From: Lentzea fradiae
Lineage (GTDB): Bacteria > Actinomycetota > Actinomycetes > Mycobacteriales > Pseudonocardiaceae
DNA length: 64,000 bases
Reading direction: 5' to 3'
Assembly: GCF_900100955.1 (NCBI RefSeq)
Contig: NZ_FNCC01000009.1
Coordinates: forward strand, 124,001 to 188,000
Of this stretch, positions 26,418 to 34,373 are shown in pieces (position 1 is the first letter of the stretch; each line of letters starts with the position of its first letter). The position numbers and the translations under genes are program-made. A model generated the notes under the pieces. It saw only the letters and a program-made list of their open reading frames with translations. It was not told where the DNA came from and ran no database searches.

Positions 26418-27962
26418 GTGAAGGTAGAGACAGGGGCGATGGGGCACCGGCAGGTGCTCGAGTCGCTCTCGGGCTTGTTGCTCGCGCTGTTCGTGGCGAT
26501 GGTCAGCTCGACGGTGGTGGGCACAGCGCTCCCCCGGATCATCGGCTCGTTGAACGGCACGCAGACGCAGTACACGTGGGTGGTCACCGCCACCCTGCTG
26601 ACGGCGACGGCGTCGACCCCGATCTGGGGCCGCCTCGCCGACCTGTTCAACAAGAAGACGCTGGTCCAGGTCGCGATCGTGATCTTCGTGGCCGGCTCGC
26701 TGATCAGCGGGTTCGCCCAGAACACCGAGCAGCTGATCGCCGCCCGCGCGTTCCAGGGACTCGGCGTCGGCGGCCTGCAGGCGCTGGTCCAGGTCGTGAT
26801 CGCCGCGATCATCCCGCCGCGCGAACGCGGCCGCTACAACGGCTACCTCGGCGCGGTCATGGCCGTCGCCACCGTCGGCGGCCCGCTGCTCGGCGGTCTG
26901 ATCGTGGACGTGTCGTGGCTCGGCTGGCGCTGGTGCTTCTGGGTCGCCGTGCCGATCGCCGCGCTCGCGTTCGGCGTGCTGCAGGCGACGCTCAAGCTGG
27001 AGACCGTGCGCCGGGAGAACGTGAAGATCGACTACCTGGGCGCCGCCCTGATCGCCGCGGGCGTGAGCGTGCTGCTGATCTGGGTGTCGTTCGTCGGCAA
27101 CTCGTTCGACTGGCTGTCGTGGCAGACCGGCGCGATGGTCGGTGCGGGCGTCGTCCTGCTGGCCGCCGCCGTCGCGGTCGAGCTGCGGGTGGAACAACCC
27201 GTCGTGCCGATCCACATCGTCGTCCAGCGCACCCCCGCCCTGGCGATCATCGCGAGCCTCGCGGTCGGCATGGCCATGTTCGGCGGCGCGGTGTTCCTCG
27301 GCCAGTACTTCCAGGTCGGCCGCGGCTACTCCCCCACGGAGGCGGGCCTGCTGACCATCCCGATGATGGCGGGCGTGCTCGTGTCGTCGACGATCTCGGG
27401 CCGCCTGATCAGCAAGTCCGGCAAGATCAAGCCCTACATCGTGGCGGGCACGATCATCCTCGTCCTCGGCTTCCTCGGCCTCGGCATGGTGGACCACGCC
27501 ACGGCGCTGTGGATCGTCGGCGTCGCGATGGCCGTCGTCGGCATCGGTGTCGGCATGACCATGCAGAACCTCGTGCTGGCCGTGCAGAACAGCGTGCCGC
27601 TGAAGGAACTGGGCGCGGCCAGCGCGTCCGTCACGTTCTTCCGGTCGCTGGGCGGCACGATCGGCATCTCGGTGCTCGGCGCCGTGCTCGCCAACCGCGT
27701 CACCGCCGACCTGTCCGCGGCACTGCACGTGCCCGAGGGCCAGTCGACGGGCAGCACCAGCGCCCTGAACCTCGACGCACTGCCGCCCGAGGTGCAGACG
27801 ATCGTGCACACCGTCTACGGCGACGCGACCGCGCACATCTTCCTGATCTCGGCCGCGGTGGGCGTCATCGGCGTGGTGGCGGCCCTGCTGCTCAAGCCGA
27901 TCACGTTGCGCACCACGCTCGACCTCGAGAAGAAGGACGCAGACTCAGCTGTCGCTCGCTGA
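26418..27962 (+). CDS. MFS multidrug exporter, DHA2 (EmrB/QacA) type
   Basis: The 514-residue protein has about 14 hydrophobic segments. The motif A-like loop is GRLADLFNKKTL after helix 2, and a motif C-like stretch is GGPLLGGLIVD in helix 5. This matches the DHA2 drug:proton antiporters. The GTG start at 26418 is preceded by GAAGGGG. Divergent tetR and an intervening operator indicate inducible drug or metabolite efflux. The universal stress protein gene follows 13 bp downstream and may be co-transcribed. Confidence 0.93.
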   Translation: MKVETGAMGHRQVLESLSGLLLALFVAMVSSTVVGTALPRIIGSLNGTQTQYTWVVTATLLTATASTPIWGRLADLFNKKTLVQVAIVIFVAGSLISGFAQNTEQLIAARAFQGLGVGGLQALVQVVIAAIIPPRERGRYNGYLGAVMAVATVGGPLLGGLIVDVSWLGWRWCFWVAVPIAALAFGVLQATLKLETVRRENVKIDYLGAALIAAGVSVLLIWVSFVGNSFDWLSWQTGAMVGAGVVLLAAAVAVELRVEQPVVPIHIVVQRTPALAIIASLAVGMAMFGGAVFLGQYFQVGRGYSPTEAGLLTIPMMAGVLVSSTISGRLISKSGKIKPYIVAGTIILVLGFLGLGMVDHATALWIVGVAMAVVGIGVGMTMQNLVLAVQNSVPLKELGAASASVTFFRSLGGTIGISVLGAVLANRVTADLSAALHVPEGQSTGSTSALNLDALPPEVQTIVHTVYGDATAHIFLISAAVGVIGVVAALLLKPITLRTTLDLEKKDADSAVAR

Positions 27963-27975
27963 CCGGGGAGGAACC

Positions 27976-28458
27976 ATGAGCGCCGGCACGAACGCCTTCG
28001 AGTCCAGCGTGGACCGCTACGGCCCCGCCCCCTGGCCGTCGGCGAGGACGATCGTGGTGGGCATGGACGGTTCCGACACCTCGATGCGAGCAGCGGCAGC
28101 GGCCTTCGGCATGGCACGCCGCGAACGGGCAAGACTGGTGGTCACGTTCGCGGCGTCCCACTCCTGCCTGGCAGCGCTGACCCCGGCGGTGGCGTCGGTC
28201 CACGAACACGAGGCCACCGCCCGCCTGCACGCCGAACTGAGCGCCCACGCCCGCTCGACGGCGGAGGAGCTGGACGTGCCGGTGACGTTCGTGAAGACGT
28301 TCGGCGACCCGGTGACGGTCCTGCGCGAAGCCGCCGACCGCTGCCAGGCGGACCTGGTGGTGGTCGGCGCCTCCCAGCAGGCGGGCCACCGCTTCGCGGG
28401 CTCGGTGGCGACCCGCCTGATCAAGGCGGGCCACTGGCCGGTCCTGGTGGTCCCCTGA
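27976..28458 (+). CDS. Universal stress protein (UspA family)
   Basis: The 160-residue single-domain protein has the UspA nucleotide-binding signature near its C-terminus (VGASQQAGHRFAGSVATRLI, GxxxxxGxxxGS type) and the N-terminal VVGMDGSDTS strand-loop. It should bind ATP as a dimer and act in stress or dormancy responses. GGGGAGG precedes ATG 27976. It sits 13 bp after the MFS exporter gene and is followed by a hairpin. Confidence 0.92.
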   Translation: MSAGTNAFESSVDRYGPAPWPSARTIVVGMDGSDTSMRAAAAAFGMARRERARLVVTFAASHSCLAALTPAVASVHEHEATARLHAELSAHARSTAEELDVPVTFVKTFGDPVTVLREAADRCQADLVVVGASQQAGHRFAGSVATRLIKAGHWPVLVVP

Positions 28459-28478
28459 GCCCGAGGCTTCAGGCGACG

Positions 28479-28495
28479 CCGGGGCGCCGCCCCGG
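28479..28495 (+). terminator. Hairpin after the universal stress protein gene
   Basis: CCGGGGC-GCC-GCCCCGG, a 7-bp perfect stem, nested inside longer arms GAGGCTTC (28463-28470) and GAAGCCTC (28513-28520). Confidence 0.55.
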
Positions 28496-28567
28496 AAACC
28501 CACGACGAAACAGAAGCCTCACCACCGGAACCGCCCCGAAAACGCGGGGGAAAAACGGGGTGGGCGG

Positions 28568-28591
28568 GTTCGAAGCGGATTCGCCGGGTAC
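28568..28591 (+). promoter_or_regulatory. SigB/SigF-like promoter for the small protein at 28627
   Basis: GTTC (28568-28571), 14-bp spacer, GGGTAC (28586-28591), followed by a 35-base leader containing GAGGAG before ATG 28627. Confidence 0.6.
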
Positions 28592-28626
28592 GCCCCCGGT
28601 GCAGACCGATCCCCGAGGAGGCGACG

Positions 28627-28869
28627 ATGGCAACCGGTGAGACCGGCTTCGACGACGTCAGCTACGACCTGATCTCCGTGCAGTACCACGCCCTCAAGGC
28701 GGGTCACGACTACGGCCAGTACGTCCGGGACGCGGACAACGCGGGACGTCAGGACATCGCGGACTTCTTCCGCCAGGTGATGGAGCAGGACTCGGCCAGG
28801 GCGCGGCAGTGCCACGAGTTCCTCAAGGAGCTGTCCGGGTCGAGCCAGTCGGGGCCCGCGGTCAGCTGA
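28627..28869 (+). CDS. Small conserved helical protein of unknown function
   Basis: An 80-residue acidic protein with the core YDLISVQYHALKAGHDYGQ followed by a second amphipathic helix (ADFFRQVMEQDSARARQCHE). The pattern of spaced His, Glu and Tyr on paired helices resembles half of a ferritin-like or hemerythrin-like bundle, but metal ligands are not demonstrable. Similar short proteins are common in actinomycetes without assigned function. A strong GAGGAGG site precedes ATG 28627, and a SigB-like promoter lies upstream, suggesting a stress role. Confidence 0.75.
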   Translation: MATGETGFDDVSYDLISVQYHALKAGHDYGQYVRDADNAGRQDIADFFRQVMEQDSARARQCHEFLKELSGSSQSGPAVS

Positions 28870-28882
28870 CCCCCGCGGCAGG

Positions 28883-28917
28883 GAGCCGGGTGACGCGCCC
28901 CTCGCGTCACCCGGCTC
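28883..28917. terminator. Bidirectional terminator, 15-bp perfect stem
   Basis: Arms 28883-28897 and 28903-28917 are perfectly complementary with a 5-nt loop. They separate the convergent small-protein and UbiA genes. The distal arm includes the UbiA stop codon (28907-28909). Confidence 0.8.
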
Positions 28918-29728
28918 CGCCGTTGACGACCAGCAGCACGACGTCCACGACCGCGACCGCCAGCAACGCGTTGAAGTTGGCCCGCGACCCGGGCTTGCGC
29001 CCCCGCACCCTGCCGATCACCAGCAGCAGCACGGACAACGGCACCGCCACCAGCCCCGCGATCGTGACGGGGCCGGGCGGCCCGAACGCGAGGACCACCG
29101 CCGTCAGCACCGCCAGCACGGCCGCCGCGCCCGCACTGGCCGTGCGCCCCAAGCGGTGCGGCAGCCCGCGCACGCCGGTGGCCGCGTCGTCTTCCAAGTC
29201 CGGCAGGACGTTGGCGAAGTGCGCCGCGCTGCCCAGCAGCGCCGCCGCCACGATCAGCCACGCCGCCGGCCAGTGCGCCCCTGGCCCGCCGAGCGTGACG
29301 AACGCGGGCAGCAGCCCGAACGAGACCGCGTACGGCACGACGGACCACGCCGTCGCCTTGACCCCCAGGTCGTATCCCCACGCCGAGCACAGCATGACGA
29401 CGTGCAGCAATGTCGCGTCCACACCGGACAGCAACGAGAACCCCACTGCCGCCACCGCGGCCACCAGCGTCGCCACGGCCACCACGCGCTGGGAGATGGC
29501 GCCGACGGCGACGGGCTTGTCCGTGCGGCCGACGCTCGCGTCCTTGTCCGCGTCGAGCAGGTCGTTGAGCCAGCCCACGGACAGCTGACCGGCGAACACC
29601 GCGGCCGCCACGGCCGCCAGTCCGCCCGGTGACCTGCCGGTGGTGACCGCGAGCGCGGTGGAGACGGCGGTGACCGCGACAGCGGGCAGGGGGTGGCTGG
29701 AACGCGCTAAGGCTTCGACGCGACGCAT
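28907..29728 (-). CDS. UbiA-family prenyltransferase
   Basis: The 273-residue membrane protein has about eight hydrophobic helices and both Asp-rich Mg-diphosphate motifs of the UbiA superfamily: NDLLDADKD (55-63) and DLEDD (177-181), the latter followed by GVRGLP. It should transfer a prenyl group to an aromatic or other acceptor in the membrane. ATG 29728 begins MRRVEALARSSHPLP. The gene is divergent (208-bp spacer) from an acyl-CoA dehydrogenase/type III polyketide synthase pair, so a polyketide-derived phenol or pyrone is a plausible acceptor. That link is inference. Confidence 0.88.
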   Translation of the reverse strand: MRRVEALARSSHPLPAVAVTAVSTALAVTTGRSPGGLAAVAAAVFAGQLSVGWLNDLLDADKDASVGRTDKPVAVGAISQRVVAVATLVAAVAAVGFSLLSGVDATLLHVVMLCSAWGYDLGVKATAWSVVPYAVSFGLLPAFVTLGGPGAHWPAAWLIVAAALLGSAAHFANVLPDLEDDAATGVRGLPHRLGRTASAGAAAVLAVLTAVVLAFGPPGPVTIAGLVAVPLSVLLLVIGRVRGRKPGSRANFNALLAVAVVDVVLLVVNGGAG

Positions 29729-29936
29729 GGGATTCCAGTCTGCCAGCGTCGCGGACGCGGCGGGACACCGCCTGCGGTTCCGGGGCGCACGCTCCCCGCT
29801 CGGCGGCCTGAACAGCACCGCGGCTCGAGTCGCCGACCACCCCGCCACCCACCAGAATCGCCCCCACCCGCGCCCCGGTGTGCGCCTGGCTCCACAGGGG
29901 TATCCGGCCGGAGTTGCCCGCCAGAAGGGATGAGCC

Positions 29937-31079
29937 TTGGACCTCCACGCGTTGGCCGACCGCCTGTCCGGACGAGCGTCCCGGTACGACGCCTCCGGCG
30001 ACTTCCCGGAGGAGGACTTCGCCGACCTGCGCGACCAGGGCCTGCTCGGCCTGATGGTCCCGCCGCGGCTCGGCGGCTCGGGTGCCACGTTCGCCGAGTA
30101 CACCGACGTGGCGATGCGGCTGGGCAGTGGTTCGGGGGCCACCGCGCTGATCTTCAACATGCACGCGTCGGTCACGGGCGCGCTGGCGCACATGCCGGAC
30201 GAGCTGGTGCGGCAGTTCGGGGCGCCGGAGAGCTTCTTCGAGTCACGGGACCGGGTGCTCGCCCGTGCCGCCGAGGGCGCGCTGTACGCCGTGGCGATGA
30301 GCGAGCACGGGGTGGGGTCGCGGTTGTCGCGGGTGCGGACGTCGTACGAGCGCACGGGATCGGGGTTCCGGATCACGGGCGGCAAGACGTTCGTCTCCGG
30401 AGCCGGGCACGCCGACGCCTACCTCGTGGCCGCGCGGGACAGCGGTTCCGCGGAACCGAAGATCTCCTACTTCCTGGTGCCCGCCGGGCCGGGGGTCGAG
30501 GTGCGGCCGACGTGGGACTCGCTGGGCATGCGCGCGACCGGGAGTCACGACGTGGACCTGGACGTCGAGGTCGACGGTGACGCGCTGGTGGGCGGTATCG
30601 AGGGTGCGGCGCTGCTGCTGGCGCAGGTGATGCCGCAGTGGCTGGTCGCCTCGTACGCCGCGGTCTACGTGGGGGTGGCCCAGGCCGTGCTCCGGCACGG
30701 CGCGGAACACCTGCGGGAACGCGGGTTGCAAGAGCTCCCGCTGGTCCGGGCCCGGATGGGCCGGGCGGACGTGCAGGTGGCCGCCGCCGAGCTGGTCGTC
30801 AGGGAGGCGGCCCGGCGCGTGACCGACGATCCCGGCAACCCGGAGACGAACCGCTGGGTGTGGCGGGCGAAGCTGGCCGCCGGGGACACGGCCGCCGCCG
30901 TGGCGTTCTCCGTGCTGGAGGCGGCGGGTACGTCCGCCACGAGGCGCGGGCATCCGCTGGAACGGCTCTACCGCGACGCGCGCTGTGGTGCGCTGCAACC
31001 GGCGACCTCGGACGTGTGCGCAGACTGGCTCGGCGCCGCCGCGCTGGGCGACAACCCCGACGGCGTGGCGCGCTGGTGA
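29937..31079 (+). CDS. Acyl-CoA dehydrogenase family protein
   Basis: The 380-residue flavoprotein follows the acyl-CoA dehydrogenase fold: N-terminal helices, a central beta domain with AMSEHGVGSRLSRVRT and FRITGGKTFVSGAGHADAY, and a C-terminal helical bundle. The canonical catalytic glutamate is not obvious, so it could be a dehydrogenase or one of the flavin monooxygenase-like members. TTG 29937 is supported by AAGGGA seven bases upstream. Its stop overlaps the GTG of the type III PKS, so the two are translationally coupled and probably share a pathway. Confidence 0.87.
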   Translation: MDLHALADRLSGRASRYDASGDFPEEDFADLRDQGLLGLMVPPRLGGSGATFAEYTDVAMRLGSGSGATALIFNMHASVTGALAHMPDELVRQFGAPESFFESRDRVLARAAEGALYAVAMSEHGVGSRLSRVRTSYERTGSGFRITGGKTFVSGAGHADAYLVAARDSGSAEPKISYFLVPAGPGVEVRPTWDSLGMRATGSHDVDLDVEVDGDALVGGIEGAALLLAQVMPQWLVASYAAVYVGVAQAVLRHGAEHLRERGLQELPLVRARMGRADVQVAAAELVVREAARRVTDDPGNPETNRWVWRAKLAAGDTAAAVAFSVLEAAGTSATRRGHPLERLYRDARCGALQPATSDVCADWLGAAALGDNPDGVARW

Positions 31080-32155
31080 CCGCGCACATCGCCGCCGTGA
31101 GCACGGCATTGCCGCCTGCTGTCGAGCAGACGACGTTGTGGGAACAGCACTTCCGGCACGTTCCGCACAACAGCAGGCTCGCCGGACGGATCTTCAACGG
31201 AGCCGGGGTGCGTCAGCGTCACACCGTCGCGAACCCGTTGGAAGTCGACGTCTCCTCCTACTCCACCGGCGAACGGATGCGGCTCTACAACGAGCACGCG
31301 CGCCCGTTGGGCCACGAGGCCGTGACGAACGCGCTGGCCGCCGCGAACCTCACCGCCGCCGATGTCGGCCAGCTGACCGTCGTGTCCTGCACCGGCTACA
31401 CGGCACCGGGACTGGACGTGCAGCTGGCCGCGTCACTCGACCTCGCGCCGGACGCGCAACGGCTGATGATCGGCCACATGGGTTGCTACGCGGCACTTCC
31501 GGGGCTGGCGACGGTCACCGACTTCGTCGCGCTGCACCGCAGGCCCGCCGTGCTGCTGTGCCTGGAGCTGACCTCGCTGCACGTGCAACCGTCCACATCG
31601 GACATCCAGGACGTCGTATCGCACGCGCTGTTCGGTGACGCCGCGACCGCGTTGGTCGTGCGGCCCGGTGCCGGACCGTTGGAGTTCCTCGGCACGCGAG
31701 CCGTGACCGACGCTTCCGCGGCGGACCACCTCACGTGGACCGTCACCGACCGCGGGTTCCGGATGACGCTGTCGCCGCGGGTGCCGGACGTCCTCGGCAA
31801 GCACGTGCGGCACGCCGTGGAGACCCTGCTGGCCGACCACGGCCTGACGGTGCCGGACGTGCGCGGCTGGGCCGTGCACCCCGGCGGTCCGCGCATCCTC
31901 GACACGGTCGGTCAGGAGCTCGGGCTGCCGTCCGACGCCATGGAACCGTCCCGGCACGTGTTGCGCGAGAACGGCAACTGCTCCTCACCGACCGTGCTGA
32001 TGGTGCTGGACGAACTGCTGCGCGGCAGTGCGTTGCGGCAGGGTGACCCGGTGGTCGCGATGGCGTTCGGACCCGGCCTGACCCTCTACGTCACGCTGCT
32101 GCGCGCGACCGGTCAGGCCGCCGACGCTCCCAGCGAGCTCGACGCGTCGGGGTGA
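31076..32155 (+). CDS. Type III polyketide synthase (chalcone/stilbene synthase family)
   Basis: The 359-residue protein carries the type III PKS catalytic triad: Cys137 (HMGCYAAL), His268 (VHPGG) and Asn301 (ENGNCSSPT), with the family's C-terminal AFGPGLT loop. It would condense malonyl-CoA extenders on an acyl-CoA starter to give pyrones, resorcinols or naphthol-type products. GTG 31076 overlaps the acyl-CoA dehydrogenase stop. The neighbouring UbiA and dehydrogenase suggest a prenylated or desaturated product. The 3' end overlaps the convergent DUF2231 gene by 43 bp. Confidence 0.92.
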   Translation: MTAHIAAVSTALPPAVEQTTLWEQHFRHVPHNSRLAGRIFNGAGVRQRHTVANPLEVDVSSYSTGERMRLYNEHARPLGHEAVTNALAAANLTAADVGQLTVVSCTGYTAPGLDVQLAASLDLAPDAQRLMIGHMGCYAALPGLATVTDFVALHRRPAVLLCLELTSLHVQPSTSDIQDVVSHALFGDAATALVVRPGAGPLEFLGTRAVTDASAADHLTWTVTDRGFRMTLSPRVPDVLGKHVRHAVETLLADHGLTVPDVRGWAVHPGGPRILDTVGQELGLPSDAMEPSRHVLRENGNCSSPTVLMVLDELLRGSALRQGDPVVAMAFGPGLTLYVTLLRATGQAADAPSELDASG

Positions 32156-32598
32156 GCGTTCTCGTCCACGCTGACACCGAGCCGTTCGACCAGCTCGCCG
32201 CCGAGCCAGCCGCCGAGGCCGCTGACGAGGACGCCCAGCCAGGCCGCCGCGAGGGCGGGCCACTGCGGGATCCAGTTCTCCTCGGCCAGCCGCATCGCCC
32301 AGCTCATCCCGAACAGCACCAGCACCACGGCGTTGACCAGCCCGTGCAGCAGCCCGACCCGGTGCGCCCGCGTGCCGGGCGGGACGACGAGCCACCAGTC
32401 GAGCCACCCGGTGGCGGCGGTGACCACCCCGAGCAGCAGACCGGCCGCGATCAGGTGACCCGCCGTGAACGCGAACGTCACCCGGTCGGTCAGCAGGTGC
32501 AGCACGTCGAAACCGGCCGCTGTCGTCAGCAGGCCGAGCGGGAAGACGATGAGGATCGGGTGGACGGCGTGGCCCGCGGCGCGGACGCGACTGCGCAT
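32113..32598 (-). CDS. DUF2231-type membrane protein
   Basis: The 161-residue protein has four predicted transmembrane helices. It opens with GHAVHPILIVFPLGLLTTAA, the HPxLVxFPxGL signature of DUF2231, whose members are small bacterial membrane proteins of unknown function that often retain heme- or copper-like histidines. ATG 32598 is preceded by GAGAGGAG. The leader is about 36 bases from a GGGTAC element (32635-32640, minus strand) that could be a stress-type -10. The 3' end overlaps the PKS gene. Confidence 0.82.
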   Translation of the reverse strand: MRSRVRAAGHAVHPILIVFPLGLLTTAAGFDVLHLLTDRVTFAFTAGHLIAAGLLLGVVTAATGWLDWWLVVPPGTRAHRVGLLHGLVNAVVLVLFGMSWAMRLAEENWIPQWPALAAAWLGVLVSGLGGWLGGELVERLGVSVDENAHPDASSSLGASAA

Positions 32599-32634
32599 GA
32601 GGCGCTCCTCTCCCAGAAGCTGTCGTCGGCAGGC

Positions 32635-32658
32635 GTACCCGGCGGCGCGGGCGGATAC
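32635..32658. promoter_or_regulatory. Divergent stress-type -10 elements
   Basis: On the minus strand, GGGTAC (32640 to 32635) lies 36 bases before the DUF2231 start, with a weak GTAT 14 bases upstream. On the plus strand, GGATAC (32653-32658) lies exactly 9 bases before ATG 32668. The -35 elements are poor, so this pair is weaker than others in the window. Confidence 0.35.
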
Positions 32659-32667
32659 CCCTTGGAC

Positions 32668-32979
32668 ATGAACACCGATGAACTGCGGCGCTTCGTGCTC
32701 GACCGGCTGGACGAGGACGAGGCGCGGCTGGCCCGTGACGAACTGCCGCTGCTCGACGAGGCGGAGGCCGGCGGCAAGCTCCGCATCGCGCGGTCGGACG
32801 ACGGAGCGGGCCTGCTCCTGCTGCCCGGCCCCACCCAGGCGCCCACCGACCCCGTCCCGTTCCCCGAGAAGGTGGCCGTCCTGCGCGCCGAGGTGGCGCA
32901 GACCGACGACGACGCGGCGCTGCGGCTGCTCGCCAACGCCTTCGACACCCACCACGACTGGCAGGAGGAGTGGCGATGA
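32668..32979 (+). CDS. DUF6221-like small protein
   Basis: A 103-residue acidic protein whose N-terminus, LRRFVLDRLDEDEARLAR, matches the opening of the actinomycete DUF6221 family, and which ends in a helix containing FDTHHDWQEEWR. Function is unknown. No ribosome site precedes ATG 32668; a GGATAC element 9 bases upstream suggests a leaderless transcript. The stop overlaps the start of another tiny gene (ATGA). Confidence 0.7.
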   Translation: MNTDELRRFVLDRLDEDEARLARDELPLLDEAEAGGKLRIARSDDGAGLLLLPGPTQAPTDPVPFPEKVAVLRAEVAQTDDDAALRLLANAFDTHHDWQEEWR

Positions 32980-33140
32980 CCCGTCCCGAGCCCGACGCCG
33001 TGACCGCGGAGAGCGAGCTGGAGGACGCCGACATCGGCGGTGAGCACACCAGGCCGACGTACGCGGACGAGAACCCCGGTGGGCCGCACCGGGGTCACGA
33101 CGAGTCCGAGCCCCGCGACGCGGGCGGGATGGACCACTAG
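32976..33140 (+). CDS. Very small hydrophilic protein, unknown
   Basis: A 54-residue, strongly acidic, Gly/Pro/His-rich and probably disordered protein. ATG 32976 overlaps the stop of the preceding gene and is preceded by GGAGGAG within it, so translational coupling is likely. No family is recognised. It resembles other tiny disordered proteins in this region (34048-34209, 41605-41793), which share a stress-promoter context. Confidence 0.65.
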   Translation: MTRPEPDAVTAESELEDADIGGEHTRPTYADENPGGPHRGHDESEPRDAGGMDH

Positions 33141-33160
33141 CCGGAAGGTGCGCCGCTCGG

Positions 33161-33436
33161 TCACGCCCTGGCGGCCACCGCGGTCCGGCGGTTCGGCAGA
33201 TGTCCGCGTGCGGCCGTGAGCAACGTGCGCGCCTCCATCAGCTCCCCGTACTCGAGGTGCTCGTCCGCGGCGGCGATGAGCGCCAGTGCGCGTGAAGGCG
33301 TGCCGGGGAAGTCGTGCACCGCTCGGGCCAGGCACTTGCGCGCCTGTTCCGCCTTGAGGACGGGATCGCCGCCGGAGGTCACGCGGACGAGCGCGAGGGC
33401 GTCGCGGAGGGCGTGGTCGAGGGAGCGGTGGTTCAT
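33161..33436 (-). CDS. Small conserved protein, unknown (helical, TPR-like)
   Basis: A 91-residue basic, all-helical protein. The phrases ALIAAADEHLEYGELMEAR and LKAEQARKCLARAVHDFPG resemble a pair of TPR-like helices, but no repeat consensus is certain. ATG 33436 lies 64 bases after a strong SigB-like promoter whose -10 element contains the stop codon of the upstream gene. It may therefore be made both from its own promoter and by read-through. Confidence 0.65.
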   Translation of the reverse strand: MNHRSLDHALRDALALVRVTSGGDPVLKAEQARKCLARAVHDFPGTPSRALALIAAADEHLEYGELMEARTLLTAARGHLPNRRTAVAARA

Positions 33437-33500
33437 GTGCGATGCCGCCTTCAGGACAGTGGGGAGGCCCGGAGGCGTCGCTGCTCGACGCCGGTCCGGA

Positions 33501-33526
33501 CTACCCCCGCATCCTGGGGTCCAAAC
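33501..33526 (-). promoter_or_regulatory. SigB/SigF-like promoter embedded in the end of the preceding gene
   Basis: On the minus strand: GTTT (33526 to 33523), 16-bp spacer, GGGTAG (33506 to 33501). The TAG of the -10 element is also the stop codon of the gene at 33501-33791. It would drive 33161-33436. Confidence 0.6.
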
Positions 33527-33791
33527 GCCGGCGGCGCATCTTGGGACGTGTCGCGGCGGAGCACTTCCGGCACAAGGCCATCACGGGCGTGTCGGCCGTG
33601 CCCTCGCCCCACCGGGCGTCGGCCCACAGCACACCGGGGAACTTGGCAAGCCGGGCGCGGCTGAGCTGCACGCCGCACAGCGTCTGGTTCTGGCCCGGCC
33701 ACCAGGCGTGCACGTCCCCCGACGGCATCCGCGTGCCCTCGTCGTCGCGCCAGCTGCTCGACGCGGCGACGGCGGGGGTGCCCGCTGCCAC
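33501..33791 (-). CDS. Small putative zinc-binding protein, unknown
   Basis: A 96-residue protein with the pattern HAWWPGQNQTLCGVQL, then FPGVLWADARW and ALCRKC. The His/Cys spacing resembles a zinc ribbon found in many short actinomycete proteins of unknown role, some linked to conjugation or stress regions. GTG 33791 begins 2 bases after the stop of the upstream gene, so it is probably third in an operon from the promoter at 34243-34266. Its TAG stop doubles as part of a promoter -10. Confidence 0.65.
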   Translation of the reverse strand: MAAGTPAVAASSSWRDDEGTRMPSGDVHAWWPGQNQTLCGVQLSRARLAKFPGVLWADARWGEGTADTPVMALCRKCSAATRPKMRRRRLDPRMRG

Positions 33792-33793
33792 GG

Positions 33794-34042
33794 TCAGCCT
33801 CCCCTGTTGTCCACGGCGGCGCTGAGGGTCGCCGCGGCCTCCTCCAGCTCGCGGTCGGTCACCGGCCGGCCGCCGAGGCGCTCCAGCAGGTCCTCCCTGT
33901 TCACGACGGTCAGCGCGCCGCGCAGCTCGTCGGACTCGAGCTCGTCGCGGCTCGCGACCACGTACTTACCGGCGATGTGCACCAGGGAGGCGTCCTCTCC
34001 CGACTGGAGCAGCTTCCTGAGGTCCTCGGCCGGGATGGCCAC
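33794..34042 (-). CDS. Small protein, unknown
   Basis: An 82-residue acidic protein starting at GTG 34042, with segments LRKLLQSGEDASLVHIAGKY, LESDELRGALTVVNREDLLE and GGRPVTDRELEEAAATL. It looks like a compact alpha/beta domain and is conserved in style with short actinobacterial hypotheticals. The gene starts 5 bases after the tiny gene at 34048-34209 ends and stops 2 bases before the next start, so it is the middle gene of a three-gene operon. No function is assigned. Confidence 0.6.
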   Translation of the reverse strand: MAIPAEDLRKLLQSGEDASLVHIAGKYVVASRDELESDELRGALTVVNREDLLERLGGRPVTDRELEEAAATLSAAVDNRGG

Positions 34043-34047
34043 GCCGG

Positions 34048-34209
34048 TCAGCCGTCCTCGCCGTAGCGGCCGCCACCGTCGAGGCCGGAGCCCTTCTCCT
34101 GGTCGGGATCGCTCGGCGGCCGCCGCGACGCCGCTCCCTCGGTCGGCGTCACCGGCACACCGCTGTTCTCCTCGGCCGCACCGCGTTCCACGTTCTCGGG
34201 TCCAGTCAC
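34048..34209 (-). CDS. Tiny disordered acidic protein, unknown
   Basis: A 53-residue protein rich in Glu, Gly, Pro and Ser with no hydrophobic core, ending SGLDGGGRYGEDG. Two adjacent GTG codons (34212 and 34209) follow GGAAGGAG; the second is better spaced. It heads a three-gene operon downstream of a textbook GTTT-N14-GGGTAT promoter. It is probably a stress-induced disordered protein; nothing more specific can be said. Confidence 0.6.
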   Translation of the reverse strand: MTGPENVERGAAEENSGVPVTPTEGAASRRPPSDPDQEKGSGLDGGGRYGEDG

Positions 34210-34242
34210 CACGATCTCCTTCCTCTCGTGTGTCCACACGGC

Positions 34243-34266
34243 ATACCCCGGCTCTGGCCACCAAAC
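34243..34266 (-). promoter_or_regulatory. SigB/SigF-like promoter for the 34209-33501 operon
   Basis: On the minus strand: GTTT (34266 to 34263), 14-bp spacer, GGGTAT (34248 to 34243), with a ~30-base leader containing GGAAGGAG. This is a near-exact match to the actinobacterial SigB/SigF consensus. Confidence 0.72.
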
Positions 34267-34373
34267 CGTCGCGAGCCAGAAGTGTGCGAGCGCCAGAAGT
34301 TCTGCTCCGCCGTTACCCGCCCGAGTGTCACCCACCCAACGGTCCCAACTCCTCTACGTGACGCCGCTTTCGC

